Source: Corynebacterium fournieri
GTDB taxonomy: Bacteria; Actinomycetota; Actinomycetes; Mycobacteriales; Mycobacteriaceae
NCBI RefSeq assembly: GCF_030408775.1
Contig: NZ_CP047210.1
Coordinates: 1,612,001 to 1,676,000, forward strand
Direction of reading: 5' to 3'
Length of the DNA stretch: 64,000 nt
The notes beneath the pieces are model-generated. The model had not been told where the DNA came from, searched no databases, and was given only the letters and a program-made list of their open reading frames with translations. Position numbers and translations under genes: made by a program. This document shows, piece after piece, positions 37,729 through 46,424 of this stretch. Each line of letters begins with the position of its first letter. The stretch's first letter is position 1.

Positions 37729-38415
37729 ATGAGTTATCCGCCGGAGGTACGGCAGCGTGCCGTTGAGCTTTCGGGGCAGGGGCTTGCTGCTTCGCAGGTT
37801 CGTGCGCAGTTGATTCGGGAGGAATGTAGGTCTGTTCCTTCTACCGCTTCAATTTCGGGATGGGCACGCAACGCCCGTCATGGCAGCGGGGTCGATAAAG
37901 GTTGGCGTTCTGCCGAGTTGATTGCTGAGGTCGTTCGGGCGAATGTGACAACGTCGGCATCCACCCGCGAGATTGGATGGCGTTTTCGGGTCGCTGCGAG
38001 TTCCGTGGCGGCGTGGACGCACAAGTTCGCTCCGGATGCGGGTTCGCGGCGTGGGATGACACCGCAGGAGATAGAACAGGCGACACTGGCGCGTGTGAAA
38101 GAACACCACGAAGCCCAAAAACGCAAGCGCAAGAAGGCCGAAACACAACGTCAATCACAACGCGCCCCGCGCGATGAGAGTGCATATTCACGCAACCATG
38201 AGCAGCCAACAGCTCCGTTTGATGAGGCAGCGTTGCCGGATGACGTTGAGACCCTCAAAGACCTGTTGCGTCAAGAGCGGTTTATGCGTCTGGCGGATAA
38301 AGCGCTGTTTGAGGCGGTGATGGAATCTGAGGGAAAAGCGCAAACCCGGAGACGCTCGACAGCGTGGTCGTCGCTACGGCTGTCAGACGACTCCGGGACG
38401 TCGGATACCAAGTAA
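37729..38415 (+). CDS. IS3-family OrfA (copy 1)
   Basis: A 228-residue DNA-binding subunit, longer than usual OrfA proteins. Two helix-turn-helix-like segments (residues 1-50 and 65-110) precede a basic, glutamine-rich linker and a C-terminal coiled segment. The heptamer GGGAAAA at 38331-38337 in phase G GGA AAA is a -1 frameshift site joining it to OrfB. Confidence 0.93.
   Translation: MSYPPEVRQRAVELSGQGLAASQVRAQLIREECRSVPSTASISGWARNARHGSGVDKGWRSAELIAEVVRANVTTSASTREIGWRFRVAASSVAAWTHKFAPDAGSRRGMTPQEIEQATLARVKEHHEAQKRKRKKAETQRQSQRAPRDESAYSRNHEQPTAPFDEAALPDDVETLKDLLRQERFMRLADKALFEAVMESEGKAQTRRRSTAWSSLRLSDDSGTSDTK
38331..38337 (+). promoter_or_regulatory. programmed -1 frameshift heptamer (IS3 copy 1)
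   Basis: GGGAAAA in the phase X XXY YYZ of orfA; the -1 frame is open from here into orfB. Confidence 0.7.
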
Positions 38416-39407
38416 CGCGTTGCTGCGCCTACTACGGATTGAAGTACAACACCTACAAGTCGGCATGCAAGCGGTTAAAACACCCTCTAGTCGACCGAAA
38501 AGGCCAGGCCAAGGCAATGGTTACCGCCGCCTGTGAGGGCAACCGCATGGTCTACGGCTACCGCCGCGTGAGTGAAGTGTGCAAAGCGAACGGTCTGTCG
38601 CTGGGGGAAAAATCGATTCGCACGATCATGCGCGAAGAACACCTGCAGCCGAAGATGAAACGCACGAAGCGCTACAGCTCGTACAAGGGCGAAACTGCGC
38701 ATCGCCCAGCAAATCGATGTCTGGTTGGAGACATCGACACTGTCACAAAAAATGGCACCCACGTCTCGCAAAGATATCGTTCGCAGGCGCATCGTCGCAG
38801 GCAGGCGGGCAGGAAGGATCTGGTACACGATTTCTATGCCGATGCGCCAAATCAAAGACTCGGCACCGACATCACCGCGTTTCAATGCGCTGACGGCAAA
38901 GTCTTTTTTAGCCCGCTGATCGACTTCCACGACAACATGCCCATCGCGTACACCTGCGCAACGCGACCAGCGGCGTTGCTGACCAACACGATGCTTGAAG
39001 CTGGGCTCGAGCAAATACAACCAGGACAACGCCCCGAACTGCACACCGACCGTGGCTGGCACTACCGCCACATCGATTGGGTTGACCGACTGACTGATAT
39101 CAGTCACGACAGGCAACAATGCACACATTGCACAGAGGAGAACCCGTGCGATAACGCCTGGTTGATGGTGCCGTCCCTATCCCGGCTCGGCAACAGCGGC
39201 GACAACGCCCGAGTAGAAGGGTTCTTCGGCACCATCAAGCGCGAACTTCACGCCAGTGGAATTCGCCCCGAAAAGCACACAACCGAGGAGTTTATGAAGT
39301 ATCTTGACGATTATCTGGACTGGTTCGTCTTTGGCAGACTCACCACCGGACCAGACGGGCAATACACAACCCTGGCTAAACAACGAAACATAGCCAAAAC
39401 CACCTAG
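38364..39407 (+). CDS. IS3-family OrfB transposase (copy 1)
   Basis: The integrase subunit, probably made only as an OrfAB fusion through the slip at 38331; its frame is open from the slip site. Catalytic residues are D169 (LGTDITAF), D229 (LHTDRGW) and E285 (ARVEGFFGTIK). The D229-E285 distance is about 55 residues instead of the 35 typical of the family, because a segment with C253, C256 and C262 is inserted. All DDE residues are intact. Confidence 0.93.
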   Translation: MVVATAVRRLRDVGYQVTRCCAYYGLKYNTYKSACKRLKHPLVDRKGQAKAMVTAACEGNRMVYGYRRVSEVCKANGLSLGEKSIRTIMREEHLQPKMKRTKRYSSYKGETAHRPANRCLVGDIDTVTKNGTHVSQRYRSQAHRRRQAGRKDLVHDFYADAPNQRLGTDITAFQCADGKVFFSPLIDFHDNMPIAYTCATRPAALLTNTMLEAGLEQIQPGQRPELHTDRGWHYRHIDWVDRLTDISHDRQQCTHCTEENPCDNAWLMVPSLSRLGNSGDNARVEGFFGTIKRELHASGIRPEKHTTEEFMKYLDDYLDWFVFGRLTTGPDGQYTTLAKQRNIAKTT

Positions 39408-39516
39408 CCAACAACACAACGGCCACCAGTGTGGTTCACAGGAAGTCCGCAGACCCGGCCGGTGAACAAATTCCCACACCGCGCCTAGGACCTGGGGCCC
39501 AGCCCCGGCCCCTCCG

Positions 39517-40377
39517 CTAGAACTGCGGGAGGAACTGCTGCAGTTGCGGCCACGCAAAGGCAACCGCGCCGACTAGAACTGCCAGCACGCCCGTGACCAG
39601 GGCAAGCTTCTGCGCGGTTGACGACCCGGACTGCCCCGGCCCCGGCGCCGGCGCGGGCTGGGTCGCGGCGGGAGCCTCCACCCCCTTGCCGGAGTTGGCG
39701 ATGTGGGCGGTGCTCTTGCGCGTCGAGCCGTCGGCGAAGGTGCTCACCACCGTAAAGGTCGTGCCGCGGGAGGTGTCTTTCGGCACCGTGGCGGTGATGG
39801 CGCCGGTGGTTTGGTCGATATGTGCGTTCCAGCCGTCGCCGCCGGTAAGTTTCCACTTCGCATTGGTGGGAAGTTCCGCGTCGAACTCGTTGGTCGGAGT
39901 GACGGCGAAGGTTTGGCCGGGGTCGGCGGTGACGGTTTTGCCGTAATTCGGGTTGTAGTAGAACGCGTCGTCGCTGGTGAGCGTGATCTTCTGCGGGTAC
40001 AGCTCCTCGGACCCGTCGGGGAAGCAGACGCGGATGTCAAAGTCGATGACGTTCTCGCCCGGCTGCGGCGACTCCCCCAGGGTGTAGTTGTTCAGCCGCG
40101 CGCCGAGGGGGTTGTCTTCGCACTTGTCCTCGCTGCCGAAGAGTTGGCCTTTCTTGCGGATCGTGTTCTCGCCGGTCAACTTCCAGGTGGTGCCCTCCGG
40201 CACTCCGAGCAGTTTGTACTCGGTGGTTTCGGTGTAGCCGTCGCTGGGTTTCATCTCCACGTAGCGCGGCGTGGAGTCGAAGTGCGGGGTGTAGTCGTCT
40301 GCCATCGCTGCGGATGCTGCGGGCGCGAGCAAACCGGCGGCGACGACAGCCACGGCCGGGAGTGCGAAGCGTTTCAT
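39517..40377 (-). CDS. secreted surface protein with C-terminal membrane anchor
   Basis: A 286-residue protein with a signal peptide (MKRFALPAVAVVAAGLLAPA, cleavage near residue 26), an extracellular part, a Pro/Gly-rich linker and a C-terminal transmembrane helix (LALVTGVLAVLVGAVAFAWP). The segment around residues 190-230 (TFADGSTRKSTAHI) resembles a YPDG/Rib-type repeat of bacterial adhesins. No LPxTG motif is present. Its 3' end lies close to IS3 copy 1. Confidence 0.8.
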   Translation of the reverse strand: MKRFALPAVAVVAAGLLAPAASAAMADDYTPHFDSTPRYVEMKPSDGYTETTEYKLLGVPEGTTWKLTGENTIRKKGQLFGSEDKCEDNPLGARLNNYTLGESPQPGENVIDFDIRVCFPDGSEELYPQKITLTSDDAFYYNPNYGKTVTADPGQTFAVTPTNEFDAELPTNAKWKLTGGDGWNAHIDQTTGAITATVPKDTSRGTTFTVVSTFADGSTRKSTAHIANSGKGVEAPAATQPAPAPGPGQSGSSTAQKLALVTGVLAVLVGAVAFAWPQLQQFLPQF

Positions 40378-40394
40378 GGGCTTATCATAACGGC

Positions 40395-40682
40395 ATGGAA
40401 CTTTCGCAGCGGTTGGACCTTGGCAGCCTCGAGCTCGCCGGAGACACGGAGGAGACGCAGGCGCGTGGCACGTTCGCGCAGCTCGCGGAGCTCGTTGATG
40501 AGGTCTCAGGTGTGGAGATCGAACCCGGGACGCGGCTGGAGGACAGCGGAATTTCGTCGCTAAACCGCATTGAGCTGGCGGTGCGCATCGAGGACGCGTT
40601 TGCAGTAGCTATCGACGAGCACGTGTACTCCTCCTGCCCCACCGCCCAAGACCTGGCCGATTACGTCGAGGAGCACCAATGA
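40395..40682 (+). CDS. acpM: acyl carrier protein (AcpM-like)
   Basis: A 95-residue carrier protein. The phosphopantetheine serine is in the DSGISSLNRIEL segment, corresponding to the DSL motif, although the usual Asp before it is replaced by Ser. Acidic helix pattern fits the fold. TATCAT shortly before the ATG suggests a leaderless transcript. It overlaps the next gene through ATGA. In mycobacteria acpM also follows the aceE region; which acyl chain it carries here is unknown. Confidence 0.85.
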   Translation: MELSQRLDLGSLELAGDTEETQARGTFAQLAELVDEVSGVEIEPGTRLEDSGISSLNRIELAVRIEDAFAVAIDEHVYSSCPTAQDLADYVEEHQ

Positions 40683-41491
40683 TTTCCTACCTGACCGACA
40701 TGGACGGTGTCCTGCACCGCGAGGGCGAGATCATCCCGGGCGCGAAGGAGTTCATCGGCGCGCTGCGCGAGGAAGACATCGACTTCATGGTGCTGACGAA
40801 CAACTCCATGCAGACCCCGCGCGACTTATCCGCGAAGCTGATGCGCATGGGGTTGGACATCGAGCCGGAGCGCATCTGGACTTCCGCCACCGCCACCGCG
40901 AAGTTCCTCTCGCAGCAGGCGGGTGAGGCCTCCGCGTATGTGATCGGCGAGGCTGGCTTGACGACGGCGCTGCACGAGATCGGCTGGATCCTCACCGACA
41001 CGGACCCCGATTTCGTGGTGCTGGGCGAAACGCGCACGTACTCGTTTGAAGCGCTGACCACCGCGTCGAATCTGATCCGGAATGGCTCGCGCTTCATCGC
41101 GACCAACCCGGACTTGACCGGGCCGGGCCCGGCGGGCGTGGTGCCGGCGACGGGGTCCGTGGCCGCCATGATCACCGCGGTGACGGGGATGCGGCCCTAC
41201 TACGTGGGCAAGCCGAACCCGGTGATGATGCGCTCGGCGCTGAACAACATCGGCGCGCACTCGGAGAACACGGTGATGATCGGCGACCGGATGGACACCG
41301 ACGTCAAGGCCGGATTAGAGGCGGGCATGCGCACGGTGCTGGTGCGCACGGGCATCTCCGACGACGCGGAGATTGCCAAGTACCCCTTCCGCCCCACCTC
41401 GGTGGTCCACTCGGTGGCGGACCTGGTGGAGCGGATCCTAGACCCGTTCGGCGACGGGTTCTACACCGCCGAGTCGGAGCCGGCGACGTAG
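40679..41491 (+). CDS. HAD-IIA family phosphatase (NagD-like)
   Basis: A 270-residue HAD subfamily IIA enzyme. TDMDGVLHRE carries the nucleophile, VLTNNS motif II, and VMIGDRMDTDVKAG the acidic motif. Family members act on sugar phosphates, p-nitrophenylphosphate or nucleotide monophosphates. Its ATG overlaps the acyl carrier protein stop, an arrangement I also recall from C. glutamicum. The 3' end overlaps the convergent dehydrogenase gene by 31 bases. Confidence 0.9.
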   Translation: MISYLTDMDGVLHREGEIIPGAKEFIGALREEDIDFMVLTNNSMQTPRDLSAKLMRMGLDIEPERIWTSATATAKFLSQQAGEASAYVIGEAGLTTALHEIGWILTDTDPDFVVLGETRTYSFEALTTASNLIRNGSRFIATNPDLTGPGPAGVVPATGSVAAMITAVTGMRPYYVGKPNPVMMRSALNNIGAHSENTVMIGDRMDTDVKAGLEAGMRTVLVRTGISDDAEIAKYPFRPTSVVHSVADLVERILDPFGDGFYTAESEPAT

Positions 41492-42855
41492 AAGCGCTGC
41501 TTGTTCACGAACTCGTCCATGCCCAGCGGGCCGAGCTCGCGTCCCAGGCCGGAGGCCTTCACGCCGCCGAACGGCAGCTCGGCGCCGCGGGCCTGCGGGA
41601 TGTTCACGTGGATCATGCCGGTGTCGATCTTCGCGGCGACCTTCGTGGCGCGCTCGGGGTCTTCGGACATCACAGCGCCGCCGAGGCCGTAGCGGGAGTT
41701 GTTGGCCACCTCGATCGCCTCCTCTTCGGAGGAGACCTTGTACACCTCGGCGACGGGGCCGAAGAATTCCTCGTAGTAGGAGTCGGACCCGACGGGGATG
41801 TCGGTGATCACGGCCGGGGTGATGTAGGCGCCCTTGCCGGTGACTTCGCCGCCGACGCGCAGATTCGCGCCTTCGTCCACCGCCAGGCGCAGCTGCTGGG
41901 CCAAAAGCTCGGCGGCGTCGCGGGAGGACAGCGGGTAGAACTCCGGGCCCTCGCCGGGCTCGAGCGGGTCGCCTTCGCTATACGACGACGCAAGCGCCAC
42001 CAACTCATCCACAAACTCGTCGTAAATGTCGTCCATCACGATCATGCGCTTGTTCGACGTGCAGGCCTGGCCCACGTTGCCGATGCGCTTCTGCCACGCC
42101 GTCTCCGCCGCAGCCTTCACGTCGGTGGAATCGAGCACCAGGTAGGCGTCGGTGCCGCCGAGCTCGAGCACGCACTTCTTCAGCGCCTGGCCTGCCTGGG
42201 AGGCGATGGCGCGGCCGGCGCGCTCGGAGCCGGTCAGTGACACACCCTGGACGCGGTCGTCGCTGATCAGCGTGGAGATCTGCGAGTGCTTTGCGTAGAT
42301 GTTGGTGTACAGGCCCTTCGGCGCGCCGGCTTGGTCGAAGATCTTCTCAATCGCGGCGGCGGACCGCGGGCAGATCTCGGCGTGCTTGACCATGACCGTG
42401 TTGCCGGCCATCAGCGCCGGCGCCGCGAAGCGGGCCACCTGGTAGTAGGGGAAGTTCCACGGCATGATGCCCAGGATCACGCCGAGGGGCACCTTGCGCA
42501 TGACAGAGGTGCCGCCGCGCTGGTTCGGGATCTCCTCGTCGGCGCCGAACTGCGCGCCGTGGTCGGCGTAGTAGTTGAAGATCTCGACGACATCGTTGAT
42601 CTCACCGTCGCCTTCCTTGACGGACTTGCCCATCTCGTCGGCGATGATGCGGGTGAGTTCGGACCTTTGGTCGTCGAAAAGCTGGGCTACCTTGCGCAGC
42701 ACCTCCGCGCGCTCCTCGTAGCTCTTCTCGCGCCACTGCTGAAATGTGTCGTTTGCCTGGGCGAGCGCGCTTTCGAGCGCGTCGTCGGAGATGAAGTCGA
42801 AGGACTCGACGATTTCGTTGTTTTTCGGGTTTTGTACGCGGTATTTAGTAGACAT
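41461..42855 (-). CDS. succinate-semialdehyde dehydrogenase-like aldehyde dehydrogenase
   Basis: A 464-residue aldehyde dehydrogenase. [13 protein letters not shown], the catalytic glutamate in [12 protein letters not shown] and cysteine in [12 protein letters not shown] are present, and overall it resembles GabD-type succinate-semialdehyde dehydrogenases. The start is ATG 42855; in-frame sequence further upstream belongs to other DNA. No strong ribosome site is seen, but the upstream small gene ends inside its start region, so translation may be coupled. Confidence 0.9.
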   Translation of the reverse strand: MSTKYRVQNPKNNEIVESFDFISDDALESALAQANDTFQQWREKSYEERAEVLRKVAQLFDDQRSELTRIIADEMGKSVKEGDGEINDVVEIFNYYADHGAQFGADEEIPNQRGGTSVMRKVPLGVILGIMPWNFPYYQVARFAAPALMAGNTVMVKHAEICPRSAAAIEKIFDQAGAPKGLYTNIYAKHSQISTLISDDRVQGVSLTGSERAGRAIASQAGQALKKCVLELGGTDAYLVLDSTDVKAAAETAWQKRIGNVGQACTSNKRMIVMDDIYDEFVDELVALASSYSEGDPLEPGEGPEFYPLSSRDAAELLAQQLRLAVDEGANLRVGGEVTGKGAYITPAVITDIPVGSDSYYEEFFGPVAEVYKVSSEEEAIEVANNSRYGLGGAVMSEDPERATKVAAKIDTGMIHVNIPQARGAELPFGGVKASGLGRELGPLGMDEFVNKQRFYVAGSDSAV

Positions 42856-43168
42856 GCGGACCATCGTAGGAGCCTTGCGTGAGGCTCGCCACGAAATTTT
42901 CCTCGCGCGCAAGACGGTCGATGGCCTGCGCAAAGACCTCGATTTCCGCGCGCGTGGCCACGATTGTTTCGCGGCACGAGTAGGTGCGGTCGGGGCGGCG
43001 CTGCCAGCGCGTGAACCAGACCTCGCCGGGCTCGCCCTCGGGCAGCAGGAGCATATGCTTCTCGACGCTCCCCCGCACCCGCCCCGGCATCCCCTCAATA
43101 CGGAGCGTCCACAAAAGTCGGGTGCGCGGGGCGCGGCAGGTGCGGGGTGCGGCCAGTGTTGTCGTCAT
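42845..43168 (-). CDS. small protein overlapping the aldehyde dehydrogenase start
   Basis: A 107-residue protein of unknown family, rich in arginine and tryptophan in the middle (GEVWFTRWQRRPDRTYSC). GAAGGG precedes the ATG at 43168. Its stop overlaps the dehydrogenase start by 11 bases, indicating a coupled pair. Downstream of its start the sequence contains two cysteines but no recognised motif. Confidence 0.62.
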   Translation of the reverse strand: MTTTLAAPRTCRAPRTRLLWTLRIEGMPGRVRGSVEKHMLLLPEGEPGEVWFTRWQRRPDRTYSCRETIVATRAEIEVFAQAIDRLAREENFVASLTQGSYDGPHVY

Positions 43169-43359
43169 TGGTGGGGACCCTTCTTGCGGGCGGGTTTGCC
43201 CGCAGTGGTAGCGGCACACTCCGGTCCCGGTGACTAGGCGGGATGTCCGCGGCGGGTGACTAGTCCGCGCGGCGGAGTGCGAGACGAGAGGTTCGTCTTC
43301 CCCAACGGCCTCTAATTTCTCTTGGCCGATATTGCTTCACACAAGTTCACTCGGGCAAC

Positions 43360-43406
43360 CCTCAACCGCTGGTTGATCCCCCTATTTGCTCGAGCTTCGG
43401 TTGAGG
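43360..43406 (-). terminator. possible terminator/hairpin after DMT transporter gene
   Basis: CCTCAACCG (43360-43368) is complementary to CGGTTGAGG (43398-43406), just after the stop of the DMT gene. There is no obvious T-run, so it may be only a hairpin. The spacer 43219-43359 shows no gene. Confidence 0.4.
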
Positions 43407-43415
43407 TTGAGGGGG

Positions 43416-44333
43416 CTAGAGCAGCCGCACCGCCAGCACGCCGCAGAAGATCACCACCAGCCCCACCAGGCGCGTCGCGGTCAGCGGGTTCTTCCGTGCC
43501 CCGAACGCCCCGCGCGCCTCCAGCACCTGGCCGGCGGCGATGGTGCCGGCGTTGAAGGCGATCACGGTGGTGGCCGTGCCCAGCAGCGGCGACAGGGTCG
43601 CGCCCGAGATCACAAACGTCGCGCCGACCAGGCCGCCGACCCACATCCACCACGGTCCGGGCGTGGGCCGGCGGGTGAGCTGCTTCGGGCTGGTCACCAG
43701 CACCGCCACAAGCAGCAACACCGCACCAACCGCCAGGTTGATCTCGCCAGCGTGCAGGGAAGATCCTGCGATCGTGCCCAAATAGCCGTTCACCGCGGTC
43801 TGGACCGCGGAACCGACGCCAACCAGGACGCCCAGCACCCGGAACAGCCACAGTTCAAGCCCGACGGCATCGCCCTCCACGGCCGGGCGGTTACCGGCGC
43901 GCAGCACCAGCACGATTCCGGCCAGCACCACCACCGCACCGAGTGCGCGCATCCACGTCACCGGCAACACGGGGGCGCCGAACAAGCCGAAGTAGTCGAT
44001 GACCAGACCCATCACCACCTGGCCCAGAATCGGCAGCACCACGGTCTGCACCGCACCGAGGCGCGGGAACAGCAGGATGTTGCCCAGCACGAAGCACACC
44101 CCCATCGCGCCGCCGAGCCACACCCACCACGGCGCGGACTCCCCCGGAGCGAACTGGGGCACAGGGTTTCCCTGCAGCACGCTCGTCGCCACGATAGCGA
44201 CGAGCAACGCCACCGAAAACGAGATCAGCGCCGAGACCACCGGCTTGTTGCCCAGACTCAGGCGCAGGCGTGAGTTCGCCGCGGTTTGGATCGGAATCAG
44301 CCCGCCCACTGCGAGCGCCACAAGCAACAGCAT
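43416..44333 (-). CDS. DMT family transporter (YdcZ/DUF606 duplicated form)
   Basis: A 305-residue membrane protein with about ten helices in two similar halves; each half has PWWxWxGG followed by a hydrophobic segment (APWWVWLGGAMGV and GPWWMWVGGLVGA). This is the fused two-repeat YdcZ form. Substrate unknown. It ends near 43416 and is followed by the TRIC genes on the same strand upstream. Confidence 0.85.
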   Translation of the reverse strand: MLLLVALAVGGLIPIQTAANSRLRLSLGNKPVVSALISFSVALLVAIVATSVLQGNPVPQFAPGESAPWWVWLGGAMGVCFVLGNILLFPRLGAVQTVVLPILGQVVMGLVIDYFGLFGAPVLPVTWMRALGAVVVLAGIVLVLRAGNRPAVEGDAVGLELWLFRVLGVLVGVGSAVQTAVNGYLGTIAGSSLHAGEINLAVGAVLLLVAVLVTSPKQLTRRPTPGPWWMWVGGLVGATFVISGATLSPLLGTATTVIAFNAGTIAAGQVLEARGAFGARKNPLTATRLVGLVVIFCGVLAVRLL

Positions 44334-44354
44334 GGGCCTATGGTTTCACACCTG

Positions 44355-45206
44355 CTACTTCAGCCCGTACGCGCGGTAGAGCGCCGCGACGAAGTCTTCG
44401 TGCGAAACCTCGCCGTCGACGGCGGCGAGCTCGTCGCGCACGTCCTTGCGGGTGGGCGCGGAGATCATGGTGGGGGTGGCGGCGCGCTGCCGGTACGAAA
44501 CGGGCGGAAGCTTGTCGCCGACCCGGTGCTTCACCCGGGTGAAATAGCTGTCCACGGGCGCGAGCGCCTCCACCCCGGGCACCGACCAATCCAGCCAGTA
44601 CGCGGCCACACCCAGCGCAATACCGAGCAGCGCGGAAACGGCCAGGCCCACCGACTGCCAGCCGAAGTCGTAGAAGAGCTGCACGCTTATCGACGCCACC
44701 ATGGCCGGCACCACATAGAGTTGCCGGTCCACAAGAATGGATGGGATTTGGCCAATCATCATCTCGCGGATGACCATCCCGCCCGTCGCGGTGAGAATGC
44801 CCATCAGGATGCAGCCGAACCAGCTCACGTCCGCGCGCAAGGCAGTGATCGTCCCGGTGACCGCCCACACCCCGACGATGACCATGTCGCCGTGGAAGCG
44901 GAACAACTCCCAGGCCCGGCCCTCAATGGGCAGGGCGAACGCGACCAACGAACCCACCAGGGCGGTGCCGATGTACCACGGGTTCTGCAGCGCGGACGCC
45001 GGCGTGGAGCCGATCAGCGCGTCGCGGATCATGCCTCCCGCCATGCCGGAGATGATGGAGATGAGCATGAAACCGACGGCGTCGAAACGCATCCGCCGAG
45101 CGACAAGGCCGCCCATCAGCGCATTGAGGAACACGCCGATGAGATCCATCACGGCAAACGAGAAACCGACGGCGGTGAGCACGTTGTCGAAGTACATGCG
45201 CGCCAT
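44355..45206 (-). CDS. TRIC/UPF0126 family membrane protein 1
   Basis: A 283-residue protein with seven hydrophobic segments and the duplicated GGMIRD / GGMVIREMMIGQIP motifs of the TRIC (UPF0126/YicG) family, bacterial homologues of trimeric cation channels. A soluble tail of about 60 residues follows. A paralogue is encoded just upstream. Confidence 0.88.
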   Translation of the reverse strand: MARMYFDNVLTAVGFSFAVMDLIGVFLNALMGGLVARRMRFDAVGFMLISIISGMAGGMIRDALIGSTPASALQNPWYIGTALVGSLVAFALPIEGRAWELFRFHGDMVIVGVWAVTGTITALRADVSWFGCILMGILTATGGMVIREMMIGQIPSILVDRQLYVVPAMVASISVQLFYDFGWQSVGLAVSALLGIALGVAAYWLDWSVPGVEALAPVDSYFTRVKHRVGDKLPPVSYRQRAATPTMISAPTRKDVRDELAAVDGEVSHEDFVAALYRAYGLK

Positions 45207-45245
45207 CGTAAAGGGGTTGGCGCGGCTTCGGGGCGGGTTTCTGGT

Positions 45246-46061
45246 TTAGGCTTTCGCCTCCGTGCTCTCCCGCACCTCGTTTTGCAGCATCACCCGCAGC
45301 GCCTGGACCAGCTGCTCGTCCGAGGCGCTCTCCAGCGCGTTGCGCACCTCCTTGCCGGACTCGGCCGGGCGTCGCGAGTCGGTGTCCACACCCAATGCCT
45401 CGCCGATCCTCTCTTCAAGCGGGCGCTCGAGGCGCTTGGTCTGAAGCCCTAAGAGCTTGTCGCCGCCGAAGTACACCGCCAACGCAAACAGCGGCGCGGC
45501 GATCGCGGCGGCCAGCATGCCCTCCCACACCAGGTCGAAGCGGTTGAGCACCAACATGATCACCGACGCGATGATCGCCGGGAACACCGTCATCTTCTCG
45601 CTGGTAAACAGCGCCGGGATCTGCCGCAGCACAACGTCTCGGGCAAGCGTGCCGCCGGTTGCGGTGATCACGGCCAGCAGCACGCACGGCACCCAGCTCA
45701 GCTCCGCGTTGAGCCCCTTGATCGTGCCGCCGACCGCCCACACACCGATGGTGACCACGTCCGCGTAGAACCGGAAATTCTCCCAGAGTTTGCCGCGCAG
45801 GGGCGCAAAGTAGGCGATCAGCCCGCCGATCGTGGCCGTGATCAGGTAGCCGGGGTTGGTCATGGCGGCGGCGGGGCCGTCGTTAAGTATGGCGTCGCGC
45901 ATGAGGCCACCGCTTAACGACGAAATCAGCGCCACGAACGCGAACCCCACAATGTCGAAGTTCATCCGCTTGGCCACGGTCCCGCCGATCGTGGCCGCCA
46001 ACAACACACCGGTGTATTCGAGGACAAAGTAAAGAGTGCCCACGTCATCAGAGAAGTCCAT
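45246..46061 (-). CDS. TRIC/UPF0126 family membrane protein 2
   Basis: A 271-residue paralogue of the previous protein, with GGLMRDAIL and GGTLARDVVLRQIPALF motifs and an acidic C-terminal tail of about 70 residues. The start is ATG 46061; the open frame further upstream runs through repeat-like DNA. It lies 39 bases before the second TRIC gene, so the two probably form one transcript with different tails. Confidence 0.87.
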   Translation of the reverse strand: MDFSDDVGTLYFVLEYTGVLLAATIGGTVAKRMNFDIVGFAFVALISSLSGGLMRDAILNDGPAAAMTNPGYLITATIGGLIAYFAPLRGKLWENFRFYADVVTIGVWAVGGTIKGLNAELSWVPCVLLAVITATGGTLARDVVLRQIPALFTSEKMTVFPAIIASVIMLVLNRFDLVWEGMLAAAIAAPLFALAVYFGGDKLLGLQTKRLERPLEERIGEALGVDTDSRRPAESGKEVRNALESASDEQLVQALRVMLQNEVRESTEAKA

Positions 46062-46424
46062 GGGCGCCAAGGCTAGCGACGGCGCGGTGCCCACGACTGG
46101 GTGTGCCTTGTGCGGTCGATGTGGGGTCGCTGGGTTGGGGCGGGGGTGTTCTGCGCGGTTGTCTCTGTCCGGGCGCGTGGTTCCGCCGGCGCGCGTGGTT
46201 CCGCCTGCCCGGGCATGCGCGTGTTTCCGCCTGCCCATGTGTTTCCCGCCCGCCCGGGCACGCGAAAACCGGCTACCTGCGACCGGCTACTAGGCGGAAA
46301 ATGGCCTGGTAGCCGGTTGCAGGTAGCCGGTTTGCGGGAAGAGCGGACTCCAACCCAGCCGATTTTACCGGAAGAGCCGGAAGAGCCGGGCCCTAGCCCA
46401 GGCGCTTAACGGAACAGCCGGGCC
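46062..46424. other. repeat-rich intergenic region, no gene
   Basis: It contains a run of degenerate GCGTGGTTCCGCC/CCGCCTGCCCGGGC units (about 46160-46262), the palindromic element copy 2 (46267-46332), several GGAAGAGCCGG units, and a duplicated gene end (46384-46444). I see no credible coding region. Confidence 0.7.
46267..46332. repeat. dispersed palindromic element, copy 2
   Basis: A 29-bp inverted repeat (46267-46295 with 46304-46332, 27 of 29 paired) made of two ACCGGCTAC half-units per arm and an AT-rich loop. It shares sequence and fold with 28059-28124. Confidence 0.8.

Larger units (their letters stand above)
37678..39456 (+). mobile_element. IS3-family insertion sequence, copy 1
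   Basis: A 1779-bp element bounded by a perfect inverted repeat beginning GGGTCTGCGGACTTCC and extending for about 25 bp at each end. A 4-bp direct repeat GGCC flanks it (37674-37677 and 39457-39460). It carries orfA and orfB with a -1 overlap. Length, ends and both protein sequences agree with the copy at 49793-51571, which lies in the opposite orientation. Confidence 0.95.

Noticed and set aside
39177-39563. Gene antisense to the IS3 end
   Set aside because: It is a shadow frame crossing the IS terminus into host DNA; the same fragment reappears at the other IS copy.
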